Assembly (NCBI RefSeq): GCF_011058155.1
Contig: NZ_JAALFC010000030.1
Coordinates: 1 to 41,672, forward strand
DNA from: Litoribacterium kuwaitense
Lineage (GTDB): Bacteria > Bacillota > Bacilli > Bacillales > DSM-28697
Direction of reading: 5' to 3'
DNA length: 41,672 bases
Positions 31,323 to 38,675 of this stretch are shown piece after piece. A program made the translations under genes and the position numbers. A model generated the notes under the pieces. The model saw only the letters and a program-made list of their open reading frames with translations, ran no database searches and was not told the origin of the DNA. Every line of letters starts with the position of its first letter. Within the stretch, counting starts at the first letter, position 1.

Positions 31323-32270
31323 TCATTCAACCGCCTTTACTAATAGTGGTCTGCTGATCGATTCCTTTAGGTACGTTTCATATATATCTGGTTGTTCTTG
31401 TTTGAGACGTTTCGCGTCTACTCTCATCGACGACCTGTTCTTCCAAGTTATTTGGAAGCCAGGCAGTGTAGCTTTTTCGTTTTCCTTCATTTCTAGCTTG
31501 ATGCGGTTTTCTATCTTTGTGATTTCTTGCTGTATTTCTACTAATTGTTCTTTTAGTTGATCGCGATATTCTAATTGCTCTTTGTATGAAGCACTTAAAG
31601 CTATTTCAGTATCCTTGACAGCTTCAGGGAATCGCTCTTTCATGTACTTCTCTGCCGCGCTTGTGCCGTCCAATGCAGGAGGTACGCCGGCAAGTACATG
31701 CTCTTCCCAAAAGCGTTTTTCTTCGGCGATCATCATTTCAATTAATTCTTCATCACGTTCGATCTCCTTCCAGACAAAGCGCTGACCGCCGATTAATACG
31801 GCAATATATGCTTTGGGTGCTCCTAAAACAGCCATATAATGCTGAATTTGCACAAGATATTGAGCTGGAATGTCTTCGCCTTCCCAATCACTTGCTAGTC
31901 TTTGATTGGCTGTTTTGCACTCAAGAATGGCTTTCTCTCCCACCACCATTCGATCGACGTTTGCGATCATCCATTCATGCTTTGGGTGTTGTAGAATGGC
32001 GTTTCTTCTCCTAACTCGTTTTCCTGTTCGGTTCTCGAACTCTTTAGCGACCATATCTTCTAGCAAGTTGCCGAAGTATGCCGCTTCGCTTTCGACGTCT
32101 TCAGGAATGTAATCCCCGGTCTTTTCTGACCAGACTTCAAAGGCTGTACTGTACTTGTTTAGCCCTAAAATTGCAGAGGCGTCACTGCCCCCGATTCCTT
32201 GCCGGCGATTTTTTAACCACTCGACGCGGTTCATTTCCTTTGTCGGAATCAGTACGTTTGGCGCTGTCAT
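31323..32270 (-). CDS. yqaJ: YqaJ-type exonuclease (lambda Exo-like)
   Basis: Resects double-stranded ends for RecT, 315 residues. YqaJ domain: GIGGSDASAILGLNKYSTAFEVW at 26-48, FGNLLEDMVA with Glu at ~71, NVDRMV with Asp106, and ECK with Glu117/Lys119, all the PD-(D/E)XK positions. The end is coiled coil. Starts with TAAGGAGG 6 bases before the ATG. It shares its last base with the RecT gene region. Confidence 0.95.
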   Translation of the reverse strand: MTAPNVLIPTKEMNRVEWLKNRRQGIGGSDASAILGLNKYSTAFEVWSEKTGDYIPEDVESEAAYFGNLLEDMVAKEFENRTGKRVRRRNAILQHPKHEWMIANVDRMVVGEKAILECKTANQRLASDWEGEDIPAQYLVQIQHYMAVLGAPKAYIAVLIGGQRFVWKEIERDEELIEMMIAEEKRFWEEHVLAGVPPALDGTSAAEKYMKERFPEAVKDTEIALSASYKEQLEYRDQLKEQLVEIQQEITKIENRIKLEMKENEKATLPGFQITWKNRSSMRVDAKRLKQEQPDIYETYLKESISRPLLVKAVE

Positions 32271-32281
32271 TGTTTACCTCC

Positions 32282-32371
32282 TTGATATTTTTGGGAGGGT
32301 CGCATATAATTGATGTAGATATTTATTAGAGCGACCCTCTAACGATCAGCAGGCAGGCTGATCGTTTTTTT
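32282..32371 (+). promoter_or_regulatory. Plus-strand promoter and terminator: a ~60-base RNA opposite to the early operon
   Basis: TTGATA (32282-32287), 17-base spacer and TATAAT (32305-32310) make a near-consensus sigmaA promoter. The -10 is inside an inverted repeat (GAGGGTCGC at 32295-32303 / GCGACCCTC at 32331-32339). A strong terminator follows: AACGATCAGC, 6-base loop, GCTGATCGTT and seven T (32341-32371). No ORF fits, so the product would be a short RNA starting near 32317. It lies between yqaJ (leftward) and the zinc-ribbon gene. Confidence 0.6.
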
Positions 32372-32396
32372 GTTGTCTCAAACTCTGTCGCTTTGT

Positions 32397-32585
32397 TCAC
32401 GCAATCATTAACTCGCTATGTTTTAGCGTGTAATCAAACATGCACTCAGCGTCATCACAGATCGTGTGATCGTCTATGACGCGGTAGCTGTAGCCTTCTT
32501 TGATCGACTCGCCGCATACTTTACAGCGACCGATCTTGCTTGGCTCACACATTGAATCTGGGTTGATAAAATGAGGGTTTAACAT
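32397..32585 (-). CDS. Small zinc-ribbon protein, 62 residues
   Basis: CKVC near 21-24 and CDDAEC near 43-48 make a zinc site around VIDDHTI; the ends are helical. TAGGAGG lies 7 bases before the ATG. Such proteins (often with a note of GRCKVCGESI) occur near phage recombination genes. No activity is known to me. Confidence 0.65.
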   Translation of the reverse strand: MLNPHFINPDSMCEPSKIGRCKVCGESIKEGYSYRVIDDHTICDDAECMFDYTLKHSELMIA

Positions 32586-32609
32586 CGTTTGCCTCCTATT
32601 GTTTTATTT

Positions 32610-32756
32610 GGTGTCAAATTCACACCGTCAAGCCAGGGCACTACAGACGAAGGGGGAAGGCGTCATCCCTAGCTTGACGGCAGGAACTTGCCTGCCTTTA
32701 GTGATAGTGTTACAATTGCTTTAGCGTATCGAGTCGATTATTTCGGCTCTTTTTTT
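32610..32756 (+). other. Non-coding structured stretch with plus-strand promoter and terminator
   Basis: 32610-32626 is an imperfect palindrome (GGTGTCAAATTCACACC). A long hairpin follows: CCGTCAAGC (32625-32633) with GCTTGACGG (32672-32680), inner AGGG/CCCT and GACG/CGTC, and a purine loop (AAGGGGGAAGG). A second hairpin, GGCAGG-AACTTG-CCTGCC (32679-32696), shares two bases with the first. Then TTGCCT, 17 bases, TACAAT (32688-32716), and a terminator GAGTCG...CGGCTC with seven T (32731-32756). No ORF lies in 32586-32737 on either strand. Confidence 0.5.
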
Positions 32757-32839
32757 ATGTCTGTATAAGTTGCTTCTAGCAGTTTTGCTTGCTTTTCTTC
32801 ATCTGTTAGTGCTAGCCATTCTGACACTTCCACGTTCAT
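32738..32839 (-). CDS. Very small helical protein, 33 residues
   Basis: MNVEVSEWLALTDEEKQAKL and a Lys/Glu end. AGGAGGCATCT precedes the ATG, a strong ribosome site. The 3' end lies inside the plus-strand terminator. Confidence 0.5.
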   Translation of the reverse strand: MNVEVSEWLALTDEEKQAKLLEATYTDIKKEPK

Positions 32840-32948
32840 ACAGATGCCTCCTGACCTTCTCAACTGTTATTCCTCTCTCTGCTAATGCTTCCGCAACCTG
32901 TTCTATTGTTTTTACCTCTTTAAAATCCGCCTGTTTCCTACCCCTCAT
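32799..32948 (-). CDS. Small helix-turn-helix-like protein, 49 residues
   Basis: MRGRKQADFKEVKTIEQVAE, then ALAERGITVEKVRRHLYERG to the end; the central part is a helix-turn-helix pattern. The ATG overlaps the upstream stop (TGATG) and its 3' part overlaps the next small gene in another frame. Probably an early regulator. Confidence 0.6.
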   Translation of the reverse strand: MRGRKQADFKEVKTIEQVAEALAERGITVEKVRRHLYERGSVRMASTNR

Positions 32949-33184
32949 CAGAATCGACCTCCAAACATTTTTGCGGCTTCAACTAACTTGTCTAGCTCCG
33001 CCTTTCTTGTTTGCATCTGCCTTAACTCTCTTAGATGCCTCAACGCTTCAACTGTTGCCGTGATCGCATCTTCTGTATATCCGCCTCTTGCTAGTCGCGT
33101 TGATGCGTCGATTGCTGTTTCATATTTCTCTAGGTGTCTGCACGCCTCTTTCATGTCGCCTGCTAGTACGTTCATGTCATTCAC
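32948..33184 (-). CDS. Unknown helical early protein, 78 residues
   Basis: Helical: MKEACRHLEKYETAIDASTRLARGGYTEDAI, then LRHLRELRQMQTRKAELDKLVEAAKMFGG. It overlaps the XRE gene end (8 bases) and its stop overlaps the next ATG. Unknown role. Confidence 0.6.
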   Translation of the reverse strand: MNDMNVLAGDMKEACRHLEKYETAIDASTRLARGGYTEDAITATVEALRHLRELRQMQTRKAELDKLVEAAKMFGGRF

Positions 33185-33695
33185 CCTTCTTTATATATTT
33201 GTTAGCGATTAATTTCGCCTTGTGCCTAGACCACACTGATAGCCAGTTGAATCCATATTCTTTGCAGCAGATTGCTATAAAGTGCTTCAGTGCAACGATT
33301 GCGTCACATGCCTCTTGCAAGGCTTCTTCCATGCGCTGACGTTCGTGCGCAACTGCATGCGACGGATGATTCGTCATTTGGAGCTTTTGGATAGCCACAA
33401 GCACTTCTTCAAGCTCTTCCTCGGTCTTCGACTTAACCGACATACGGTGTAAGTCTACAGCCGAGCCATCGAGCTTTCCGACGCCGTAACCAAGATATTT
33501 AGATACTGCTGTCAAGGCGATAAATGGGTCTCCGTATCGCTTTGTGAGAGCTTGTCCGATGTCCGCCGGAAGCTTTGCCCTCTCCGTCTCGTAGGACGAA
33601 AGTGCTTCGCGGCTTAGACCGAGGTCGAAACTTAGTTGCTCTTGGCTCTCCTTATGATCTTTTCTGGTGCTTTGTAGCACCTTACCAACTGACAT
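33177..33695 (-). CDS. XRE-family regulator with long C-terminus
   Basis: 172 residues. N-terminal helix-turn-helix (KDHKESQEQLSFDLGLSREALSSYETERAKLPADIGQALTKRY) of the Cro/CI type, residues ~12-58. The C-terminal half is helical with SKTEEELEEVLVAIQKLQMTNHP. It is the third of a leftward run of regulators (Cro-like, excisionase-like, this). Probably helps set lytic gene timing. Confidence 0.7.
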   Translation of the reverse strand: MSVGKVLQSTRKDHKESQEQLSFDLGLSREALSSYETERAKLPADIGQALTKRYGDPFIALTAVSKYLGYGVGKLDGSAVDLHRMSVKSKTEEELEEVLVAIQKLQMTNHPSHAVAHERQRMEEALQEACDAIVALKHFIAICCKEYGFNWLSVWSRHKAKLIANKYIKKGE

Positions 33696-33743
33696 TTTAT
33701 TCCTCTCCTTTTTTGCCGGTGATATTGGTTTGTTTTGAGATAA

Positions 33744-33941
33744 TTAAGCTAGAGAAACAGCAGGAGTGTTCGCTTGCTCTTGCGCTGCTATCCACTCATC
33801 AATGGCTCGTTTGGTGAAGAAGATGCGCGTCCTCACTCGGTGGTGAGGTATCTCCTTCGAGCGAACCATTGTGTAAATTGTTTTGTAGTGGACGCCCAAG
33901 TAGTCAGCACACTCGTAGACGTTGAATGTCTCTTGACGCAT
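33744..33941 (-). CDS. Excisionase-like helix-turn-helix protein (HTH_17)
   Basis: 65 residues. FNVYECADYLGVHYKTIYTMVRSKEIPHHRVRTRIFFTKRAIDEWI is the MerR/excisionase-like HTH_17 pattern. The start is MRQETF at 33941, with AGAGGTG 8 bases upstream. In phages such proteins act as excisionases or early regulators; no integrase is in the window to pair with it. Confidence 0.75.
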   Translation of the reverse strand: MRQETFNVYECADYLGVHYKTIYTMVRSKEIPHHRVRTRIFFTKRAIDEWIAAQEQANTPAVSLA

Positions 33942-33957
33942 GTTGTCACCTCTTTTT

Positions 33958-34188
33958 TTATATGACCTTTTGTTCATTCTTAGTTTCTAAGAACTTATTC
34001 TTAAAAAAATATCCTGCATCTACTGATAAACCGTGGCAAATCGCTTCGTATTCTTCAATAGATAAAGGTGATTGCCCATTAATCAACCTGTAAAACCTTT
34101 TGGGGTTAATGCCTGACTTTTCTGCAACAAAGTTCAATTTAAGCCCGCTAGCTTCGATGTAAGAGCGAATTCTTTCGTGCATTTTCAT
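33958..34188 (-). CDS. Cro-like XRE protein
   Basis: 76 residues. Helix-turn-helix SYIEASGLKLNFVAEKSGINPKRFYRLINGQSPLSIEEYEAICHGL. Transcribed leftward, away from the repressor, from a promoter that holds the best operator in its spacer. AGGAGGGGG lies 7-8 bases before the ATG. Likely the lytic-side switch protein. Confidence 0.8.
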   Translation of the reverse strand: MKMHERIRSYIEASGLKLNFVAEKSGINPKRFYRLINGQSPLSIEEYEAICHGLSVDAGYFFKNKFLETKNEQKVI

Positions 34189-34204
34189 GTGTGCCCCCTC
34201 CTTT

Positions 34205-34331
34205 TTCTTAAAATCTAAGATCGATGTAACTTCATATTAATTCTTATTATCTAAGAAGTCAAGTATTTATTCAAAGAATCTAAGAACAAAATTCCTTATT
34301 CTTAGGAAAATGTTATTATGTTCTTAGAAAG
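34205..34331. promoter_or_regulatory. Immunity operators between Cro-like gene and repressor
   Basis: Repeated site TTCTTA-N5-TAAGAA: a near-perfect copy at 34205-34221 (TTCTTA-AAATC-TAAGAT), a perfect one at 34241-34257, and a variant at 34270-34286 (TTCAAA-GAATC-TAAGAA). Half sites TTCTTA also stand at 34299 and 34321. The perfect site lies in the spacer of the leftward promoter, so repressor binding there blocks lytic transcription. The half sites near the repressor start may give autoregulation. Confidence 0.75.
34234..34262 (-). promoter_or_regulatory. Leftward promoter of the lytic operon
   Basis: Read leftward: TTGACT (34262-34257), 17-base spacer, TAATAT (34239-34234). The spacer is the perfect operator TTCTTA-TTATC-TAAGAA. 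It drives the Cro-like gene, whose start is at 34188. Confidence 0.75.
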
Positions 34332-34343
34332 TAGGTGTAGATC

Positions 34344-34796
34344 ATGTCCACATTGGGAGAACGCCTGAGGATCGCCAGAGAGCGAAAAGGGCTCAAACAA
34401 ACCCAAGTAAAAGAAAGAACAAACATTAATAACAAAACACTTAGTGGCTATGAACATAACGTAAGTGAGCCTGATTCTAACACCTTGGCGACTTTGGCCG
34501 ATCTATATGAGGTATCTTACAAATGGCTCATGACAGGTAAAGGCGAGCCTTCTGAAGAGCAGAAAGGTGATGAACTCACCGAAAAAGACGAGCGAGACAT
34601 CGCCAAACGCATGGCTAAACTGAGAGAAGACTTAATGAATGGTGAAGATAGTGACGGATTGAGCTTCTCTGGAGAACCGATGAGCCCAGAAGCGATTGAG
34701 TCACTACTCGAGGCTTTAGAATATGCCGAGCGTCAAGCAACACGTATTAATAAGAAATACACCCCTAAAAAATATAGAAATAAAGAAGAAAAATAG
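34344..34796 (+). CDS. ImmR/CI-like prophage repressor
   Basis: 150 residues. N-terminal XRE helix-turn-helix (ERLRIARERKGLKQTQVKERTNINNKTLSGYEHNVSEPD). The C-terminal segment (ERDIAKRMAKLREDLMNGEDSDG ... FSGEPMSPEAIESLLEALEYAERQ) is conserved among Bacillus prophage repressors of the type controlled by ImmA-like proteases rather than RecA self-cleavage; no LexA-like peptidase is present. It starts with ATG after TAGGTG and reads away from the Cro-like gene. Keeps the lytic promoter off. Confidence 0.85.
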   Translation: MSTLGERLRIARERKGLKQTQVKERTNINNKTLSGYEHNVSEPDSNTLATLADLYEVSYKWLMTGKGEPSEEQKGDELTEKDERDIAKRMAKLREDLMNGEDSDGLSFSGEPMSPEAIESLLEALEYAERQATRINKKYTPKKYRNKEEK

Positions 34797-34829
34797 AACC
34801 TTTGTAGGGCGTCCGTATGATTTATCTAA

Positions 34830-34866
34830 AGGAGCTTAACTTCTTTTAATGGCTCTTTTTGTTTTT
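34830..34866 (+). terminator. Terminator after the repressor
   Basis: GAGC / GCTC stem (34832-34855) with inner TTAA pairs and then a T run (TTTTT, G, TTTTTT). It ends the repressor transcript 40-70 bases before the DUF3800 start, so that gene needs its own promoter or read-through. Confidence 0.65.
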
Positions 34867-34906
34867 TGATCAGCAGATGACTATATTAAAAGGGGGTCTT
34901 ATCTAA

Positions 34907-35770
34907 TTGCAATATATTGTTTATTGTGACGAGTCGATAAAACGAGGGGAGTATTTCAGCAATTTTTATGGAGGATCGTTGGTAAGGTCGATACATTTTA
35001 ATGAAGTTAAATCCACATTAGAGCAAAAAAAGAAAGAACTTAACATAAATAGCGAAGTTAAGTGGCAAAAAGTTACATCTAATTACTTGGATAAATACAT
35101 GAGTTTAATTGAAGTTTTTTTTGACTTTATTAAAAATGATATGGTTAAAATTAGAATTATGTTTACACATAATCTTCATGAACCCATCGAGTTATCAAAA
35201 ACACAAAGGGATAACGAATATTTTTTGCTCTATTATCAATTTTTCAAACACGCATTTGGACTTAAGTATTCTAATAATACTTCAAACAAAATATCTATTT
35301 ACCCATTTTTCGATCAGTTACCGGACACTAAAGCGAAAAATCAAGAGTTTATTGATTACATATACAATCTCCAAAGGACTGACGTATTCGAGAGTGCTAA
35401 TTTATTTTTTAACAGCAAAGACGACATAGCTGAAGCAAAGTCTCACAATCATGTGATATTGCAATGTTTAGATGTAGTGTTGGGTTCAATGGAATTTAGG
35501 TTAAATGAGAAGCATAAAATAATTCCAGAAGGTCACAAAAGAAGAGGGAAAAGAACTATCGCCAAAGAAAAGCTTTACAAATTTATTAACTCGCAAATCA
35601 GGCAAATCTATCCTAACTTTAATATTGGAGAAAGTACAGGGATCCAAGGTGTGGTGGAAAATCGGTGGAATCATCCCTACCGACATTGGAAGTTTATATC
35701 AATAGATAGCAGAACTAATGGATCATATGTAAGTAAAAAGAAAAAAGTGAGCCCCATCCACTCTACTTAG
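34907..35770 (+). CDS. DUF3800 protein
   Basis: 287 residues. N-terminal MQYIVYCDESIKRGEYFSN has the YxDES signature of DUF3800 (RNase H-like fold, acidic metal ligands). Further acidic blocks: PFFDQLPDTK, QCLDVVLGSMEFRLN with the C-terminal HKIIPEGHKRRG. Starts with TTG at 34907, AAAGGGGG 9-10 bases upstream. It is AT-rich, unlike the phage genes, and sits between repressor and ImmA, which normally adjoin. DUF3800 proteins are frequent in phages, mobile elements and defence islands and are predicted nucleases; function unproven. The 3' end overlaps an RNA-like structure. Confidence 0.85.
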   Translation: MQYIVYCDESIKRGEYFSNFYGGSLVRSIHFNEVKSTLEQKKKELNINSEVKWQKVTSNYLDKYMSLIEVFFDFIKNDMVKIRIMFTHNLHEPIELSKTQRDNEYFLLYYQFFKHAFGLKYSNNTSNKISIYPFFDQLPDTKAKNQEFIDYIYNLQRTDVFESANLFFNSKDDIAEAKSHNHVILQCLDVVLGSMEFRLNEKHKIIPEGHKRRGKRTIAKEKLYKFINSQIRQIYPNFNIGESTGIQGVVENRWNHPYRHWKFISIDSRTNGSYVSKKKKVSPIHST

Positions 35771-35812
35771 TAGCCTACGTGGCACGTAAGCCTTCGAGGG
35801 GATCAAGCTCAC
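35747..35812 (+). ncRNA. Compact structured RNA at the end of the DUF3800 gene
   Basis: GTGAGC (35747-35752) pairs with GCTCAC (35807-35812). Inside are three small hairpins: CTAC-TTA-GTAG, TACGT-GGC-ACGTA, and CCT-TCG-AGG, and an optional ATCC/GGAT pairing. It is a closed multi-branch structure of 66 bases overlapping the last eight codons of the DUF3800 gene. Structured RNA motifs next to DUF3800 genes have been reported as candidates in comparative genomics. It is not a tRNA (no T-loop or CCA). Confidence 0.6.
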
Positions 35813-36130
35813 CTATCTAAATAAAGTATACCCCCACAATAAATTAATGTAAACATTTTTTTGCTTTATTTATTATAACAGCCGTTAAGGCTTTTCTTTT
35901 CAACAACAAACAGAACATTAGTTCTTAAATGCCGAGGTATTAAGGAAAATAGTCTCAATTAAGGGTTCACTTTCTAGTTATTTTGTATGATAATGGGAGT
36001 GTCTTCTAAATCATTTCACAGAGAATTGAACACAAGATCAGCAGTGGTTGATATTTCAAGCACTTCTATCACGGACTATTACCCTAAGATTTAAAAATAG
36101 AGACAAGCAATCGTTTTTAGGGGTGAAAAC
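35813..36130 (+). other. Gap before ImmA, with a possible promoter
   Basis: About 320 AT-rich bases with no ORF that I can support. A promoter-like pair TTCACT (35966-35971), 17 bases, GATAAT (35989-35994) faces the ImmA gene. An inverted repeat AAATAAAG / CTTTATTT lies near 35818-35870. The stretch probably marks old insertion or deletion between repressor and protease. Confidence 0.45.
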
Positions 36131-36562
36131 GTGTGGATAAAAGAAACGGTTAAAAAGTTAACAACGACATACAAAACAAACGATCCCTTTGAGATCGCTT
36201 CTGCTAAGAACATAATAGTTTTTGAAAAAGATATGCATGAAGAGATCATGGGTTTTTACAAATACATTAGAAGAAACAAATTCATCTTTGTGAATGCCAA
36301 CCTAAACGATGATACAAAGATATTTACCTGCGCTCATGAACTCGGTCATTCACAACTGCACCCAGGGATCAGCACCCCTTTTCTAAGGCGCAATACCCTC
36401 TACTCTATTGACAAAATTGAGCAGGAAGCCAACCGATTCGCTGTTGAACTTCTTATGCTTGATGAAGACTTATATCAATTAAACGACACAAACTTAACAA
36501 TCTATGATGCTGCTGCTTTGTATGGTATTCCCGATGATGTGGCGCATCTTAAGAAGTACTAA
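36131..36562 (+). CDS. ImmA-like metalloprotease (IrrE/ImmA family)
   Basis: 143 residues. HELGHSQLHP with His69, Glu70, His73 and a likely third ligand Glu97 in IEQEANRFA. This is the ImmA/IrrE family; ImmA of ICEBs1 cuts the ImmR repressor on DNA damage or quorum signal. Starts at GTG with AGGGGTG 5 bases upstream. It is 1.3 kb from its expected partner, the repressor at 34344, with the DUF3800 cassette between. Probably the induction protease of this prophage. Confidence 0.85.
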   Translation: MWIKETVKKLTTTYKTNDPFEIASAKNIIVFEKDMHEEIMGFYKYIRRNKFIFVNANLNDDTKIFTCAHELGHSQLHPGISTPFLRRNTLYSIDKIEQEANRFAVELLMLDEDLYQLNDTNLTIYDAAALYGIPDDVAHLKKY

Positions 36563-36675
36563 TATTCTTTTTTTGACTCGGATTAAAAGGGGGCATCAAT
36601 AGCGATTGTCTTTTCCGCAATGAATTCTTCTAAGATAACCTAATGCAGTCATTTACTATGATAAAGGAGAGTACA

Positions 36676-37617
36676 ATGGACCAATATAATATAACTGATT
36701 CTGATGTCATAGATATATTAGCACTTCACGGTTTAAAGGCAGTATCTATTAGTAAGTTACCTAAAAGTGGGCAAAGACAAGTATTTGAAGTTGTTTTTGA
36801 CTCAAAAAAAGATAGCATCCTAAAGTTTGTTGATGTGTCTCCATATATCGCATATCAAAGATATACCTGGAATGAATTCTCGGTTTCTGAACTTGAGCAG
36901 GAAAAGGTCTATGAAATTGAGGCAAATTCCAAAAGGATAATTAGGGAGCTAGAAGCATCAAAAAAATGTGCAATCCTGCCCCAGCTTGAAATTTTGGATG
37001 ATTATGAGATGTACATAAAGGAGAATTATCACTTTATATATTACTTTGAAACTAAATTTGAGGGACAAACACTAGATAAAAGTGAACTATATCAAAAAGA
37101 ACAAGATATTGATGTGATTTTACAGTTTTTATTCCAAATGGTTAATCAAATAAGGGTTATGCATGATACGGGTTATGTACATAGAGACCTTACTCCACGA
37201 AATATCATTTATCATCAAGGTCGGTTTAAAATTATTGATGCAGGTTTAGTAAAATCAAATGAAGAAGAGAAGTTAACTGCTACTAGAGCATTAATAGGGA
37301 CACCGTATTACATGGCACCTGAACAAGAAAGAAGAACCTCTGATTATACATGGGATTTTAGAACAGATTTATATTCTGTTGGTTTAGTAGCTATAGAAAT
37401 ATTCCTTCCGCAAACACGATATCTTGATATGAAGAAAAAAAGGGATATGCATTATGTTTTTCCAATATGGAAAAGTAAAGATGCAAGTTCTAAGTCATTA
37501 TTATTATTTAGTAAAGTAATTGCTAGGCTTGCTATTGAACAGCGATCTAGAAGATGGGCGGATTTAGACAACTTATTACATGTATTAGAGACTTTAATAG
37601 GTCAGGAGGATGAATAA
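36676..37617 (+). CDS. Hanks-type Ser/Thr protein kinase
   Basis: 313 residues, soluble, no membrane or sensor domain. A possible glycine loop (GQRQVFEV), Lys in ILKF near 50, catalytic loop HRDLTPRN at 169-176, metal site IIDAG (Asp188) in place of DFG, and activation end GTPYYMAPEQ at 208-217. All catalytic residues are present, so it should be active. Start is ATG 36676 (MDQYNITD) because AAAGGAGAG lies 6-7 bases upstream. A possible promoter is TTGACT-N17-TCAATA at 36573-36601. It is joined end to start with the next gene. AT-rich against the phage average. Confidence 0.85.
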   Translation: MDQYNITDSDVIDILALHGLKAVSISKLPKSGQRQVFEVVFDSKKDSILKFVDVSPYIAYQRYTWNEFSVSELEQEKVYEIEANSKRIIRELEASKKCAILPQLEILDDYEMYIKENYHFIYYFETKFEGQTLDKSELYQKEQDIDVILQFLFQMVNQIRVMHDTGYVHRDLTPRNIIYHQGRFKIIDAGLVKSNEEEKLTATRALIGTPYYMAPEQERRTSDYTWDFRTDLYSVGLVAIEIFLPQTRYLDMKKKRDMHYVFPIWKSKDASSKSLLLFSKVIARLAIEQRSRRWADLDNLLHVLETLIGQEDE

Positions 37618-38673
37618 ATGATTTTTGCACAGCATGGTCCCGCATGGAAGCCGAAGTTAGAGAGATTTTTTTCAAATCACCTAATAGATGGAGTAATTTG
37701 GGATCCTCGAGAAGAAAGGGTAGAAAGAATTAAAGAAATACGTAGCAATAATGATAATTATTCTTCAGTTGAGAATATCATAGATCTGAAAGTGTATTAC
37801 AAACAGTTTCCTTCATCTCTTCCCAAAAGGTTAAGTGAATTAGATTACTTTCCGGAAAACGACATAGATAGAGCGTTTCTGAGAAATACAGAAAACCTAG
37901 AAACTTTAGTGGAAAAATCTATAGCTTTCCAAATAGACTTTGATGTGGACGTCATAATGGCACCATCCTTCTATCTATATAGTTTCAATGATAGGATAGT
38001 TGATAAGCTTTTGGACACATGGGAGATCTTTTATGAACAACTAGAAGAAAAAGAAGTTGATAAAGGCAAGTTTGTTTCAATAATATTTAATGAAACAGCA
38101 CTTGAAAATAAATCATATATCGCTGATTTTTTAGATGACTTTAGTGATATTGCACAAAAATTTGATGGAATTTATATTACTATAGATAGAGAAAAAAATA
38201 ATAATCACAGACATGATTTTAATCCAAATCGTCTAAATGGTATGCTTCAATTAATCTATGACCTAAAGAACTTAGGACTAAGAGTAGTAATAGGTTACTC
38301 TGGAATTGAAAGTATAATGTATTTTGCAGTAGGTGCTGATGCAATTGGTACTGGCTGGTTTTATTCCTTAAGAAATTTTAATAAAGAACAAAAGGGACTA
38401 GAACCGGTTGAGAGTATGGGAAGACAAAAAAGGAGATACACTTCAATGAGAATGTTGTTTGAACTTGCTATTGAAGAAGAGATATTAAGTATCCCTGGTT
38501 ATCTAAAGGAAGAGTTATATGGAAAAATTCTTACTGGATGCGAATTAGATGCCAAGATCTTAGAGGGAAATATAGAAGACATAAGCTTTAATGAAATATA
38601 TGAACAATACTTCGAATCATTAAAACAAGTTGTAGATGCTATTACCGAAAAAGATAGTATAGAGGAAAAATAA
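37618..38673 (+). CDS. TIM-barrel-like protein coupled to the kinase
   Basis: 351 residues. Repeated hydrophobic strands ending in polar residues suggest a (beta/alpha)8 barrel: GVIWDP 25-30, VDVIMAP 110-116, FVSIIFNE 152-159, GIYITIDRE 184-192, LRVVIGYSGIE 221-231, GADAIGTGWF 239-248. The last two look like phosphate- or sugar-binding loops. No family name can be given. The ATG follows the kinase stop with no gap, so the two are made together. It may be the kinase substrate or the effector. I do not recognise a known defence system with this pair. Confidence 0.7.
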   Translation: MIFAQHGPAWKPKLERFFSNHLIDGVIWDPREERVERIKEIRSNNDNYSSVENIIDLKVYYKQFPSSLPKRLSELDYFPENDIDRAFLRNTENLETLVEKSIAFQIDFDVDVIMAPSFYLYSFNDRIVDKLLDTWEIFYEQLEEKEVDKGKFVSIIFNETALENKSYIADFLDDFSDIAQKFDGIYITIDREKNNNHRHDFNPNRLNGMLQLIYDLKNLGLRVVIGYSGIESIMYFAVGADAIGTGWFYSLRNFNKEQKGLEPVESMGRQKRRYTSMRMLFELAIEEEILSIPGYLKEELYGKILTGCELDAKILEGNIEDISFNEIYEQYFESLKQVVDAITEKDSIEEK

Positions 38674-38675
38674 GC

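Noticed and set aside
35747-35812. The structured element as a tRNA
   Set aside because: Stem and loop lengths are wrong, there is no T-loop consensus, no anticodon arm of seven bases, and it overlaps a coding end.
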